64,000 nucleotides of DNA from Bacteroidaceae bacterium (lineage in GTDB: Bacteria > Bacteroidota > Bacteroidia > Bacteroidales > Bacteroidaceae), in NCBI GenBank assembly GCA_017448825.1, contig JAFSKR010000027.1, positions 1-64,000 on the forward strand. Direction: 5' to 3'. Below are positions 1-7,581 of this stretch, in pieces. Position numbers and translations under genes: made by a program. Under the pieces are notes generated by a model. That model was not told the origin of the DNA. It did not search any database and saw only the letters and a list, made by a program, of their open reading frames with translations. Numbering within the stretch: position 1 is the stretch's first letter; every line of letters starts with the position of its first letter.

Positions 1-98
1 CCCGGTGTTCCACCTCTTCCCATCCCGAACAGAGAAGTTAAGCCCGGGCGCGCCGATGGTACTGCACCGCAATGCGGGAGAGTAGGTCGCCGCCTTCT
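1..98 (+). rRNA. rrf: 5S ribosomal RNA, 3' portion
   Basis: The first ~98 bases match the 3' part of bacterial 5S rRNA: the loop B/helix III region with CCCATCCCGAACAGAGAAG, then the conserved CGCCGATGGTACTGC stretch and the helix IV/V region ending near GGTCGCCGCC. The 5' end is cut off by the window edge. The exact 3' end is estimated. Being a 5S gene, it is presumably the last gene of a 16S-23S-5S operon lying upstream. Confidence 0.93.
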
Positions 99-103
99 TG
101 AGG

Positions 104-143
104 GAGTCCCCCCACATCACGATGATGAGGGGGGACTCTTTTG
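104..143 (+). terminator. Rho-independent terminator of the rRNA operon
   Basis: GAGTCCCCCC (104-113) pairs perfectly with GGGGGGACTC (129-138) across a 15-nt loop and is followed by TTTTG. It sits directly behind the 5S gene. There is no matching T-run for the opposite strand, so it should act mainly on the rRNA transcript. Confidence 0.9.
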
Positions 144-147
144 AATT

Positions 148-1020
148 TTACCACAAACCGATGTCTGAGTAGTAGTTTAAAGTATAGTCATCATCACTTT
201 TGTATATAATGGCGATGCTGTCTATTTGACTTTCGATGTTGCAAAAGCCTCTTCGGTAGCGGTATTCTTGCATGGCCTTCCTTATGTGTCTTATTTTTCT
301 TCTGTCAATAGCGATTTGAGGCTCACCATATTTGTCTGATGAACGTGTTTTTACTTCAATAAAATGCAACTTGTTGTCTTTCATGGCAACAATGTCCAAC
401 TCGCATCCTTTATGTAAGTTCCAGTTGCGGTCGAGAATCCGATAATTATTCTTTATGAGATACAGACTTGCCAGCTCTTCTCCAGTTTTTCCTATTTCTA
501 AGGCTTCCTCCTTTTTGACTTTTCTACGTGCGTTCCTTTCTTCTATCCTTTGTTCCAGATCAATATGAGAGATGTAATGCCCATTGGCTGAAAGGTGTAG
601 CACATTGAACATCTCTTTTAGAAAAGCGCCGATTAGATTGAAGCGTTTGCTATTTGGGGTATCACTTGTATTGTCGATAAGGCAGATGCTGAAACCTTTA
701 CTTACTCCCTCTTTGATACGCTCAACTCCTTTTTGGAAGCTGTCTGTCTTGATGACTTTTTTATATATAATGTGACCTCGTTTGTCTTGAACTTCCTGTG
801 AGAAATGTCCGAAATGCTCATAAAAAGGGATATAAAATATATGGTTGATTTTCAGTTGTTTGTTGAGTTCTTCGACAGGAGTGTTACAAGCATATGTGGT
901 CATGTTTGGATGGCGACAATCCACCACGCAATTGATGCTATATGGATAGAGCAGAGGTAGCAGTTCTTTGACTTCGATTCGCTCATTTCCATAAGTATAT
1001 ATAGTACCCTTCTGTTCCAT
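148..1020 (-). CDS. DUF488-YraN (UPF0102) fusion protein, putative nuclease
   Basis: A 290-residue protein with two parts. Residues ~5-150 resemble DUF488: a TYGN start, a hydrophobic strand ending in VVDCRHP, and a later strand SICLIDN. Residues ~172-285 are a complete YraN/UPF0102 domain: GKTGEELA, the ILDRNW strand, CELDIVA and FIEVKTRSS, which form the PD-(D/E)xK-type nuclease core. Free-standing YraN proteins are ~120 residues, so this is a fusion through a charged linker (EERNARRKVKKEE). A -7 box lies at 1047-1054. The role is unknown; YraN relatives are linked to DNA processing, and DUF488 proteins are poorly understood. No signal peptide is visible, so the protein is probably cytoplasmic. 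Confidence 0.85.
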   Translation of the reverse strand: MEQKGTIYTYGNERIEVKELLPLLYPYSINCVVDCRHPNMTTYACNTPVEELNKQLKINHIFYIPFYEHFGHFSQEVQDKRGHIIYKKVIKTDSFQKGVERIKEGVSKGFSICLIDNTSDTPNSKRFNLIGAFLKEMFNVLHLSANGHYISHIDLEQRIEERNARRKVKKEEALEIGKTGEELASLYLIKNNYRILDRNWNLHKGCELDIVAMKDNKLHFIEVKTRSSDKYGEPQIAIDRRKIRHIRKAMQEYRYRRGFCNIESQIDSIAIIYKSDDDYTLNYYSDIGLW

Positions 1021-1046
1021 TTTTAATGTTTCCTGTTATTTCATGG

Positions 1047-1054
1047 CAAAATTA
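1047..1054 (-). promoter_or_regulatory. Bacteroidetes -7 box upstream of the DUF488-YraN gene
   Basis: CAAAATTA on the plus strand reads TAATTTTG on the minus strand, matching the TAnnTTTG -7 consensus. It lies 27 bp before the start codon. No convincing -33 element was identified. Confidence 0.5.
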
Positions 1055-1135
1055 AGTAAAAAATGGAAGATATCTATCAGTCTTGCTGTTTTTTCTTTGA
1101 TTATGAATAGCTTTTTTCATCTTTTATGGAAAAAG

Positions 1136-1171
1136 AAAGCCCCACACAGGATTTGCCTGTGTGGGGGCTTT
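1136..1171 (-). terminator. Rho-independent terminator after gyrA/TPR operon
   Basis: Near-perfect hairpin: AAAGCCCCACACAGG (1136-1150) against CCTGTGTGGGGGCTTT (1156-1171). On the minus strand it is followed by a T-rich run (TTTCTTTTTCC). It lies 30 bp beyond the stop of the TPR gene. Confidence 0.85.
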
Positions 1172-1200
1172 GAGAAATCTTATGTTAGGGAATAGGCCAT

Positions 1201-2502
1201 TTAGTTTGCCTTGTAGTACTTCTTGTAAGGAGCTGCGAGGGTGGGCTGCTGGGTGTTGTTGTAAAGGATGTAGAGTGACTCGCCCCAGAGTTCGGAATCG
1301 TCTGGATTTTCGGCTTCGAGTTGCTTGAACATCTTGATGGCCACATCCATATCCTCTTTCTTGCCGCCACCAGCTTGAGCCTTCATCCAAGCTGAACGTG
1401 CGGCCATGAGCAGGCACTTCGGCTCATTGGGATACTTTTCTTTGGCAGCGAGGAAGATGGCTTTGGCACCGTCATAATCCTTTGCTTCGAAAGCCATCTG
1501 ACCTTCCATCAAGTAGGCATTGATAGCGTTGTCGTTGTCGGCAAACTCTGTCTTAATCAGCTCGGCAGTCTTCTTGAAGCCTTCCTTATCGCCTTTGCGG
1601 AAGAGGTTCTGCATCAGGATGATGGCAAAGTTTGCACGGAGGTCTTGCTGTTCTGCATCGCCTTTCAGTGCATCGACTCCTTCCTGCAAGTACTGGTTCT
1701 GCTTGTCTTCATTCTTCTCGCGGTAGTAGTTGGCGAGCGACTGATAAGCCACACCCTTATACTTGGTGGTCATCAAATCTTTATAGGCTGCTACAATTTT
1801 CTCTTCGGGTGTGCCCGTAAGGTTGTAGTAAGACTGGGCGCGGAAAGCCTTTGCGTAAGTCTTCCAATCATTGAGGTTTTGATTGCTGAAATCGCTCATG
1901 AGGTGTGATTTCTCCATCGCATTGAGGAATGCCTCAGAGTATTTGACACCCAGCTTGAGGTCTTCCTGCTTGTCGCTGTTCGAATTGTTCTGTGCTGCCT
2001 GCAAGAGTTGGATGGCTGGATTGACACCCATATTTTGATACTGAGTGTGGCGCAACTTAATCTCTTCGGGCTTAGCCTTGGTGTCGAGGACGAGGAGAGA
2101 GTCATATTTGGCGCAGTAGTTGAGCACGTCGTAAGAGCAGTCGATGAATTCCTGTTTCTTCTGCTCGTTGTCGGGATCGGCCTTGGTTTCGTTCTCCAGT
2201 TTCAGATAGTACTGATACTGAATGTCGGCGGCTGTCTGCCATGCTAAGGCATTGTCTTTCGTGTACTCGCTCTTGATGGCTTCTTGAATGAGTGGGAGTG
2301 CGCCCGAGAGCTTCTCGTAGTCAGTCTCTTTACGGCCGTACTGTGGGTTCGGAATGGAGGTCTCATAGATAGACCTTGCCTTCTTGAGCGTTGACTCAGC
2401 GGCTTTCTGTGCTGCCTTCTGAGCCTTGAGGGCTTCCTTGTCCTGTGCATTGGCTGCATTGAAAAGGAAAAGTCCTGCCATCATCAAAACTAATTTCTTC
2501 AT
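1201..2502 (-). CDS. Secreted TPR-repeat protein
   Basis: 433 residues with an N-terminal signal peptide (MKKLVLMMAGLFLFNAANA, cleavage before QDKE). The mature protein is almost entirely helical and rich in Ala, Lys, Tyr and Gln. It has tetratricopeptide-like helix pairs, clearest near residues 310-400 (AINAYLMEGQMAFEAKDYDGA, YPNEPKCLLMAARSAW). It should act as a periplasmic or envelope-associated scaffold; no catalytic motif is visible. It starts 39 bp after gyrA on the same strand with no promoter box or terminator between them, so it is probably the second gene of the gyrA transcript. The function is not recognised. Confidence 0.85.
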   Translation of the reverse strand: MKKLVLMMAGLFLFNAANAQDKEALKAQKAAQKAAESTLKKARSIYETSIPNPQYGRKETDYEKLSGALPLIQEAIKSEYTKDNALAWQTAADIQYQYYLKLENETKADPDNEQKKQEFIDCSYDVLNYCAKYDSLLVLDTKAKPEEIKLRHTQYQNMGVNPAIQLLQAAQNNSNSDKQEDLKLGVKYSEAFLNAMEKSHLMSDFSNQNLNDWKTYAKAFRAQSYYNLTGTPEEKIVAAYKDLMTTKYKGVAYQSLANYYREKNEDKQNQYLQEGVDALKGDAEQQDLRANFAIILMQNLFRKGDKEGFKKTAELIKTEFADNDNAINAYLMEGQMAFEAKDYDGAKAIFLAAKEKYPNEPKCLLMAARSAWMKAQAGGGKKEDMDVAIKMFKQLEAENPDDSELWGESLYILYNNTQQPTLAAPYKKYYKAN

Positions 2503-2541
2503 GGTTGAAAAGTTTTAATAGGGTTATTAATGTAGGTAATT

Positions 2542-5154
2542 TTATTCCTGTGATGTTGTTGTTTCAGGAGCATTGTCAGGGTTGGTTCCGTCGGCATTTT
2601 CGTCAAGCAGTTCCTCTGGTTCCTCGGTGTGTTCCACCACACAGACAGAACTGATGACATCGTTACGCTTTTGGATGTCAATGAGTTTCACACCCTGTGT
2701 GTTGCGCGATGACTGCTTGATGTCCCTCACGGCCAGACGGATGGTGACACCACTCTTGTTGATAATCATGATGTCCTCGTCTTCCATCACTTTCTTGATG
2801 GCAACCAGTTTGCCCGTCTTTTCGGTGATGTTGATGGTCTTCACACCCTTTCCGTTACGGTTCGTGATGCGGTATTCGTTGATGGTTGAACGCTTGCCCA
2901 CACCTTTCTCTGAGAGCACCAGGATGGTTGGCATATCGGGATAAGGATTCTCGATAGATGCTGTGTCTTCAGCATTTTCAGAAGATTCAGCATTTTCCAT
3001 CCACTCATCATACCCTTCAGGTTTCGTGAGGGCTATCATGCCTACAACCTGATCTTCCTTGTCCTCATCAAGACGCATGGCCTTCACACCTGTTGCTCCA
3101 CGTCCCATGTTGCGCACAGTGCTCTCGTTGAAGCGGATGGCACGACCGTTGCGGTTGGCAATCAAGATTTCATCCTTTCCGCTGGTGAGGAGCACTTCTA
3201 CCACTTCGTCGCCCTCGTTCAAGTTGATGGCGATGATACCGTTGTTGCGTGGACGTGAGTAGTTGACGAATGCCGTCTTCTTGATGATGCCCTGACGGGT
3301 ACAGAAGATGAGGTTGTGTGTGTTCACCCATTCTTCGTCGTTGATGTTCTCGATGCAGATGAAGGCCGTTACCTTATCATCGCTGTCGATGTTGAGCAGG
3401 TTCTGGATGGCACGTCCCTTGTCGGTGCGTGAACCTTCAGGAATGTTATATACTTTCATCCAGAAGCAGCGTCCCTTCTGTGTGAAGAACATCATCGTGT
3501 TGTGCGTGTTGGCAGGATAGATGAACTCTATGAAGTCTTTGTCTCTTGCCGTTCCGCCTTTCACACCAATACCGCCACGTGCTTGCGTGTGGAATTCGGT
3601 GAGGGTGGTGCGCTTGATGTAGCCAAGATGGCTGACCGTAACCACCACTTCCTCCTTTGCATAGAATTGCTCGGGGTCGAAGTTCTCGCTGGCAGTCACA
3701 TCGATTTCTGTCTTGCGTTCGTCACCCCACTTTTCTTTCACTTCGAGCAGTTCGTCCTTCATCACCTTCTTGCAGAGTTCATCATCAGTGAGAATCTGCT
3801 CCAGATACTGGATGAGTTTCTGAAGTTCGTCAAACTCGGCATGCAACTTGTCCTGCTCCAGACCCGTGAGGGCGCGCAGACGCATATTGACGATTTCGCG
3901 TGCCTGAATCTCGTCCAGATTGAAGCGCACCATGAGGTTTTCCATTGCCTCCTGTGGGTTCTTGGCAGCACGGATGATGTGTACCACCTCGTCGATGTTG
4001 TCGCAGGCAATGATAAGACCTTCCAGAATGTGTGAACGCTCCTCAGCCTTGCGCTTGTCGAATTTTGTACGACGAATCACCACATCATGGCGGTGGTTGA
4101 CGAAGTAACGGATGCAGTCCTTCAGCGAGAGTTGCTTTGGACGGCGGTCGGCAATGGCGATACAGTTCACAGCGAAAGTGCTCTGCAAGTCAGTCAGCTT
4201 GAAGAGTTTGTTGCGCACCACATTGGCATTGGCTTCACGCTTGATGTCAATGACAATGCGCATACCCTCACGGTCCGATTCATCATTCACATTGCTGATG
4301 CCGTCAATCTTCTTCTCATTCACCAGTGCGGCAATCTTCTTGATGAGTTCCGACTTGTTGACGTTGTAAGGTATCTCGCTGACGATAATTTTATCATGCA
4401 ATCCTTCCGTTTCAATTTCTGTTTTCGAGCGAATGACAATACGTCCACGTCCTGTCTCGTATGCTTCCTTAATACCGTCCACTCCGCAGATGATGCCACC
4501 CGTCGGGAAGTCGGGGCCTTTGATGTAGTGCATCAAATCGTCACATGACAAGTCTGGATTGTCAATGTATGCCACACAGCCGTCAATCACTTCTGCAAGG
4601 TTGTGTGTTGGGATATTGGTTGCCATACCCACAGCGATACCCGTTGCGCCATTGACGAGCAAGTTTGGAATGCGAGTAGGGAGCACGGTAGGTTCTTTTT
4701 CCGAATTGTCGAAGTTATCGACCATATCCACCGTTTCTTTCTCAATGTCCTGCAACATCGCTTCGCCCAATCGGCTGAGGCGTGCCTCTGTGTAACGCAT
4801 GGCTGCTGCACCGTCGCCATCCACCGAACCGAAGTTTCCTTGGCCATCCACCAGTGTGTAGCGCATCGCCCAAGGTTGGGCAAGACGCACCAACGCACCA
4901 TATACAGAGGAGTCGCCATGAGGGTGAAGGTGACCGAGCACATCACCCACGATACGTGCACACTTCACTGTTGGTTTGTCCGAAGTGTTTCCATGCTTAT
5001 CCATCGAATACAGGATACGGCGGTGAACAGGCTTGAAGCCGTCACGCACCTCGGGGAGAGCACGAGCCACAATGACCGACATTGAGTAGTCAATGTAGCT
5101 CTTCTTCATCGTTTCGTTGATTTCAACCTTAATAATTCTGTCTAAATCTTCCAT
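2542..5154 (-). CDS. gyrA: DNA gyrase subunit A
   Basis: 870 residues, collinear with GyrA. The breakage-reunion domain begins near SYIDYSMSVIVARALPEVRDG; the catalytic tyrosine is Tyr121 in AAAMRYTEARL. The quinolone-determining region reads HPHGDSSVYG (residues 77-86), with Ser82 at the E. coli Ser83 position and Gly86 at the E. coli Asp87 position. The C-terminal DNA-wrapping beta-pinwheel starts with a GyrA-box-like QARGGIG near residue 527 and ends in an acidic tail. With GyrB it introduces negative supercoils using ATP. GyrA rather than ParC is favoured by the GyrA box and full-length pinwheel. It heads an operon with the TPR gene. Confidence 0.97.
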   Translation of the reverse strand: MEDLDRIIKVEINETMKKSYIDYSMSVIVARALPEVRDGFKPVHRRILYSMDKHGNTSDKPTVKCARIVGDVLGHLHPHGDSSVYGALVRLAQPWAMRYTLVDGQGNFGSVDGDGAAAMRYTEARLSRLGEAMLQDIEKETVDMVDNFDNSEKEPTVLPTRIPNLLVNGATGIAVGMATNIPTHNLAEVIDGCVAYIDNPDLSCDDLMHYIKGPDFPTGGIICGVDGIKEAYETGRGRIVIRSKTEIETEGLHDKIIVSEIPYNVNKSELIKKIAALVNEKKIDGISNVNDESDREGMRIVIDIKREANANVVRNKLFKLTDLQSTFAVNCIAIADRRPKQLSLKDCIRYFVNHRHDVVIRRTKFDKRKAEERSHILEGLIIACDNIDEVVHIIRAAKNPQEAMENLMVRFNLDEIQAREIVNMRLRALTGLEQDKLHAEFDELQKLIQYLEQILTDDELCKKVMKDELLEVKEKWGDERKTEIDVTASENFDPEQFYAKEEVVVTVSHLGYIKRTTLTEFHTQARGGIGVKGGTARDKDFIEFIYPANTHNTMMFFTQKGRCFWMKVYNIPEGSRTDKGRAIQNLLNIDSDDKVTAFICIENINDEEWVNTHNLIFCTRQGIIKKTAFVNYSRPRNNGIIAINLNEGDEVVEVLLTSGKDEILIANRNGRAIRFNESTVRNMGRGATGVKAMRLDEDKEDQVVGMIALTKPEGYDEWMENAESSENAEDTASIENPYPDMPTILVLSEKGVGKRSTINEYRITNRNGKGVKTINITEKTGKLVAIKKVMEDEDIMIINKSGVTIRLAVRDIKQSSRNTQGVKLIDIQKRNDVISSVCVVEHTEEPEELLDENADGTNPDNAPETTTSQE

Positions 5155-5521
5155 CTATTATGTGTATGATTTTGTTTTTTATGGATGCTCGTTCATATAT
5201 ATTAAATATGTGGACAAAGTTACACATTTATATTTGAATACGAAAGCAACATTAGTTCTTTTTAACGTTCGGAAAACGAAAAAAGTCTCAATATGGCTCA
5301 AAGAGGGGGCATTTTGCCATTTTAGGGTGATTTTCGAGGGGAGGTCGAAACGAGATGGAAAATGGGCTCCAGCCCCCGAAAAAGCCCATAAAGCCCTCCT
5401 TGCTTCTTTCCTCGTTGTCTATACGTGTCGAGTGCTTCTTCATTCTATACCCCGAAATGTCTTCAAACAGTCCTTCCGTAACGATGCCCAATGTCCACCG
5501 ACTCCATTTGCAGTGGGTGAC
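5155..5521. other. Intergenic region between the M16 gene and gyrA
   Basis: This 367-bp stretch holds the gyrA promoter at its right-hand side of the gyrA start (5215-5246). The remainder has a minus-strand ORF of 67 codons (5288-5491) without a ribosome site, signal peptide or recognisable domain; I do not call it a gene. A 7-bp inverted repeat (ATGGGCT...AGCCCAT) lies near 5363-5394. No terminator with a clear T-run is visible for the upstream M16 gene. Confidence 0.5.
5215..5246 (-). promoter_or_regulatory. gyrA promoter (-7 and weak -33)
   Basis: CAAAGTTA at 5215-5222 reads TAACTTTG on the minus strand, a perfect TAnnTTTG -7 box. A weaker CTTTCG at 5241-5246 sits about 19 bp further upstream where a TTTG -33 element is expected. 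The start codon is ~60 bp downstream. Confidence 0.65.
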
Positions 5522-6814
5522 TCAGAATGATGGTTTCCCATGTGCTGCCGTGATGGTCATTTCTTCGGGGGAGAAAAATTGTTGGGCGCAGCGTTGGATG
5601 TCGTGAGGGGTGAGGGCTTGGGCTTTCTGTTGCTCGTACAGCAGGTCGGTGAGGGTACGCCCATAAGCTCGTTGGCTCATCAGCAGGGTGCTGAGCGAGA
5701 GTGAGGTCTCGGTTTGGCGGCAGAACTGGCCGAGCATATAGTTACGTGCCATTGTTAGTTCTTCTTGGCTGATGGGGTGTTCCTGCAAGTCTTGGATGTC
5801 TTTCTTGATTTCCTCCACACATCGGGCGACGTGCTCACGAGGGGTTTCGGTGGCAATAATGAAGATGTTGTGTCGTGGGATGGGGAGGAATGTTGAGCCG
5901 ATACCGTATGTGAATCCCAATCGTTCGCGGATGTTCTTCATCAGGCGGCTGCCGAAGTAACCGCCCAGAATGACGGACGTGAGCATGATGGCAGGGTAGT
6001 GGATGTTGTTGTTATCAGGCATGACCTTTCCCATGCGGAGCCCTGATTGTACGGAAGGTACGTTCAATTCCACTTGGTGCATCTGCTGTGGTGAGGTTTC
6101 GATGGGTGCCTCGGAAAGTTGCAGTAGCTGTTGCTGTTTGCATGGGAGATGCCCCACATGGGTGTTCAGTAGTGATAGAAGGGATTCGTCCACCTTTCCT
6201 GTCACATAGATGATGGCATTGGAGAGTTGGAGGATTTGCTGATGATAGCGTTGCAAGTCCTCATGATGAATGTTGTGGTAATCTGCTTCGTGGGCATATT
6301 GTGCGGCTGGGTGGCAGCTGCCGAGCAGCTGTTGGTAAAAGAGTCGTTTGTTCACTTGCGCCACTTTCTGCTCGTTCACTTGATAGGCTCTGATGCCTTC
6401 TTCGATGGCGTTGTCAAGCAGTGGCTGCTCATATTGTGGCGATGTGAGGATGTCGCATAGCAACGGAAGCACATGGGGCAAGGTGCGACGCAGGCAGTGG
6501 AGTTGCAGGAAACAATACGATATGGTGGCACCAGCTTTAAGTGTGGCTCCGTAGTAATCCATCTGTTCATTCACAGTTTCCGATGAGAAATGAAGGGAAC
6601 CTGATTTGATTTGACGGATAGCGTAGTCACTCTGCAGCTTTTTCATTTGCACCCACTGTCCGCCCTTGAACATAAGCGTGATGACCACAAGGTCTGTTGA
6701 GAACAATGGAATGGCATTCACTTCCACTCCGTTGTCGAGATAGACTGGTACTGGAAGTGTTGACACTTGCGGTTGAATGGTGTTCAGTTGGGGTTGTTCC
6801 ACCGCTGTGCTCAT
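5522..6814 (-). CDS. M16-family peptidase homologue lacking the zinc motif
   Basis: 430 residues with the two-lobed layout of M16 proteases (a single ~45-kDa half). The N-terminal lobe has the hydrophobic strand VVITLMFKGGQW, but where active members carry HxxEH this protein reads SGSLHFSSETVNEQMD, and no downstream zinc glutamate context is evident. The C-terminal lobe keeps the signature RERLGFTYGIGS, typical of the partner subunit that lacks the metal site. It is therefore probably a non-catalytic partner or scaffold. It overlaps kdsB by 4 bp (ATGA) and is the last gene of the PBP1A-kdsB-M16 operon. No signal peptide is visible. Confidence 0.85.
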   Translation of the reverse strand: MSTAVEQPQLNTIQPQVSTLPVPVYLDNGVEVNAIPLFSTDLVVITLMFKGGQWVQMKKLQSDYAIRQIKSGSLHFSSETVNEQMDYYGATLKAGATISYCFLQLHCLRRTLPHVLPLLCDILTSPQYEQPLLDNAIEEGIRAYQVNEQKVAQVNKRLFYQQLLGSCHPAAQYAHEADYHNIHHEDLQRYHQQILQLSNAIIYVTGKVDESLLSLLNTHVGHLPCKQQQLLQLSEAPIETSPQQMHQVELNVPSVQSGLRMGKVMPDNNNIHYPAIMLTSVILGGYFGSRLMKNIRERLGFTYGIGSTFLPIPRHNIFIIATETPREHVARCVEEIKKDIQDLQEHPISQEELTMARNYMLGQFCRQTETSLSLSTLLMSQRAYGRTLTDLLYEQQKAQALTPHDIQRCAQQFFSPEEMTITAAHGKPSF

Positions 6815-7569
6815 GAGTGTTGTAGGGATTGCAGGAACCGTTCTGCCCGTTCAAGGTCTTCGGGTGTGTCGATGCCAATGGTCTCTATCTCGCTGATGCC
6901 CACTTTGATTTTATAGCCGTTCTCCAGCCATCGGAGTTGTTCGAGCGATTCTGCCAGTTCGAGGCTTGACTGGGGCAACGAAGTAATTTCTTTCAATGCC
7001 TTGGCCCGATAGGCATACAAGCCAATGTGCTTGTAGTAAGTGTGTCCAGACAGCCACGTTTCCTTTTCTTTGCCACGCATGAAGGGGATGATGCTGCGTG
7101 AGAAATAGAGTGCTTCCATGCGTTTGTTCACCACCACTTTGGGCGAGTTCACGTTTTCCAAAGCGGCAAAACCATCCTCTGACTTGAAGGGTTTCACCAG
7201 TGTGGCAATATCGACCGAGGCATCGTCAAAGCACGCACGGATGGCTTCGAGTTGCTGTGCCTGAATGAAGGGTTCATCGCCCTGTATGTTCACCGCCACA
7301 TCGAAGCCATTGCCCACTTTCGTGAAGGCTTCATACACTCGGTCGGTGCCGCTCTTGTGGTTCACGCTTGTCATCACCGCCTTGCCACCAAAGGCAAGCA
7401 CGGCATTCAGAATGCGCTCATCGTCGGTTGCCACCACAACATCGTCCAACACTCCCTCCACTTGGCGATACACACGTTCGATGACTGTCTTCCCACCCAG
7501 TATGGCCAATGGCTTTGCGGGAAAACGTGTGGAGGCATATCTTGCAGGTATGATACCAATAAACTTCAT
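6811..7569 (-). CDS. kdsB: 3-deoxy-manno-octulosonate cytidylyltransferase (CMP-KDO synthetase)
   Basis: 252 residues, normal for KdsB. The nucleotide-binding N-terminus IIPARYASTRFPAKPL and the following GKTVIERVYRQ are diagnostic. VVVATDDERI and VNIQGDEPFI supply the metal and sugar-binding acidic residues. It activates KDO with CTP for incorporation into the lipopolysaccharide inner core, in the cytoplasm. It lies 12 bp after the PBP1A gene and overlaps the next gene by 4 bp, so three envelope-related genes are likely cotranscribed. Confidence 0.97.
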   Translation of the reverse strand: MKFIGIIPARYASTRFPAKPLAILGGKTVIERVYRQVEGVLDDVVVATDDERILNAVLAFGGKAVMTSVNHKSGTDRVYEAFTKVGNGFDVAVNIQGDEPFIQAQQLEAIRACFDDASVDIATLVKPFKSEDGFAALENVNSPKVVVNKRMEALYFSRSIIPFMRGKEKETWLSGHTYYKHIGLYAYRAKALKEITSLPQSSLELAESLEQLRWLENGYKIKVGISEIETIGIDTPEDLERAERFLQSLQHS

Positions 7570-7581
7570 GTGCGTTCTCGT

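Noticed and set aside
5288..5491. 67-codon minus-strand ORF upstream of gyrA
   Set aside because: No ribosome site, signal peptide, promoter box or recognisable domain; it may be chance in a short intergenic region.
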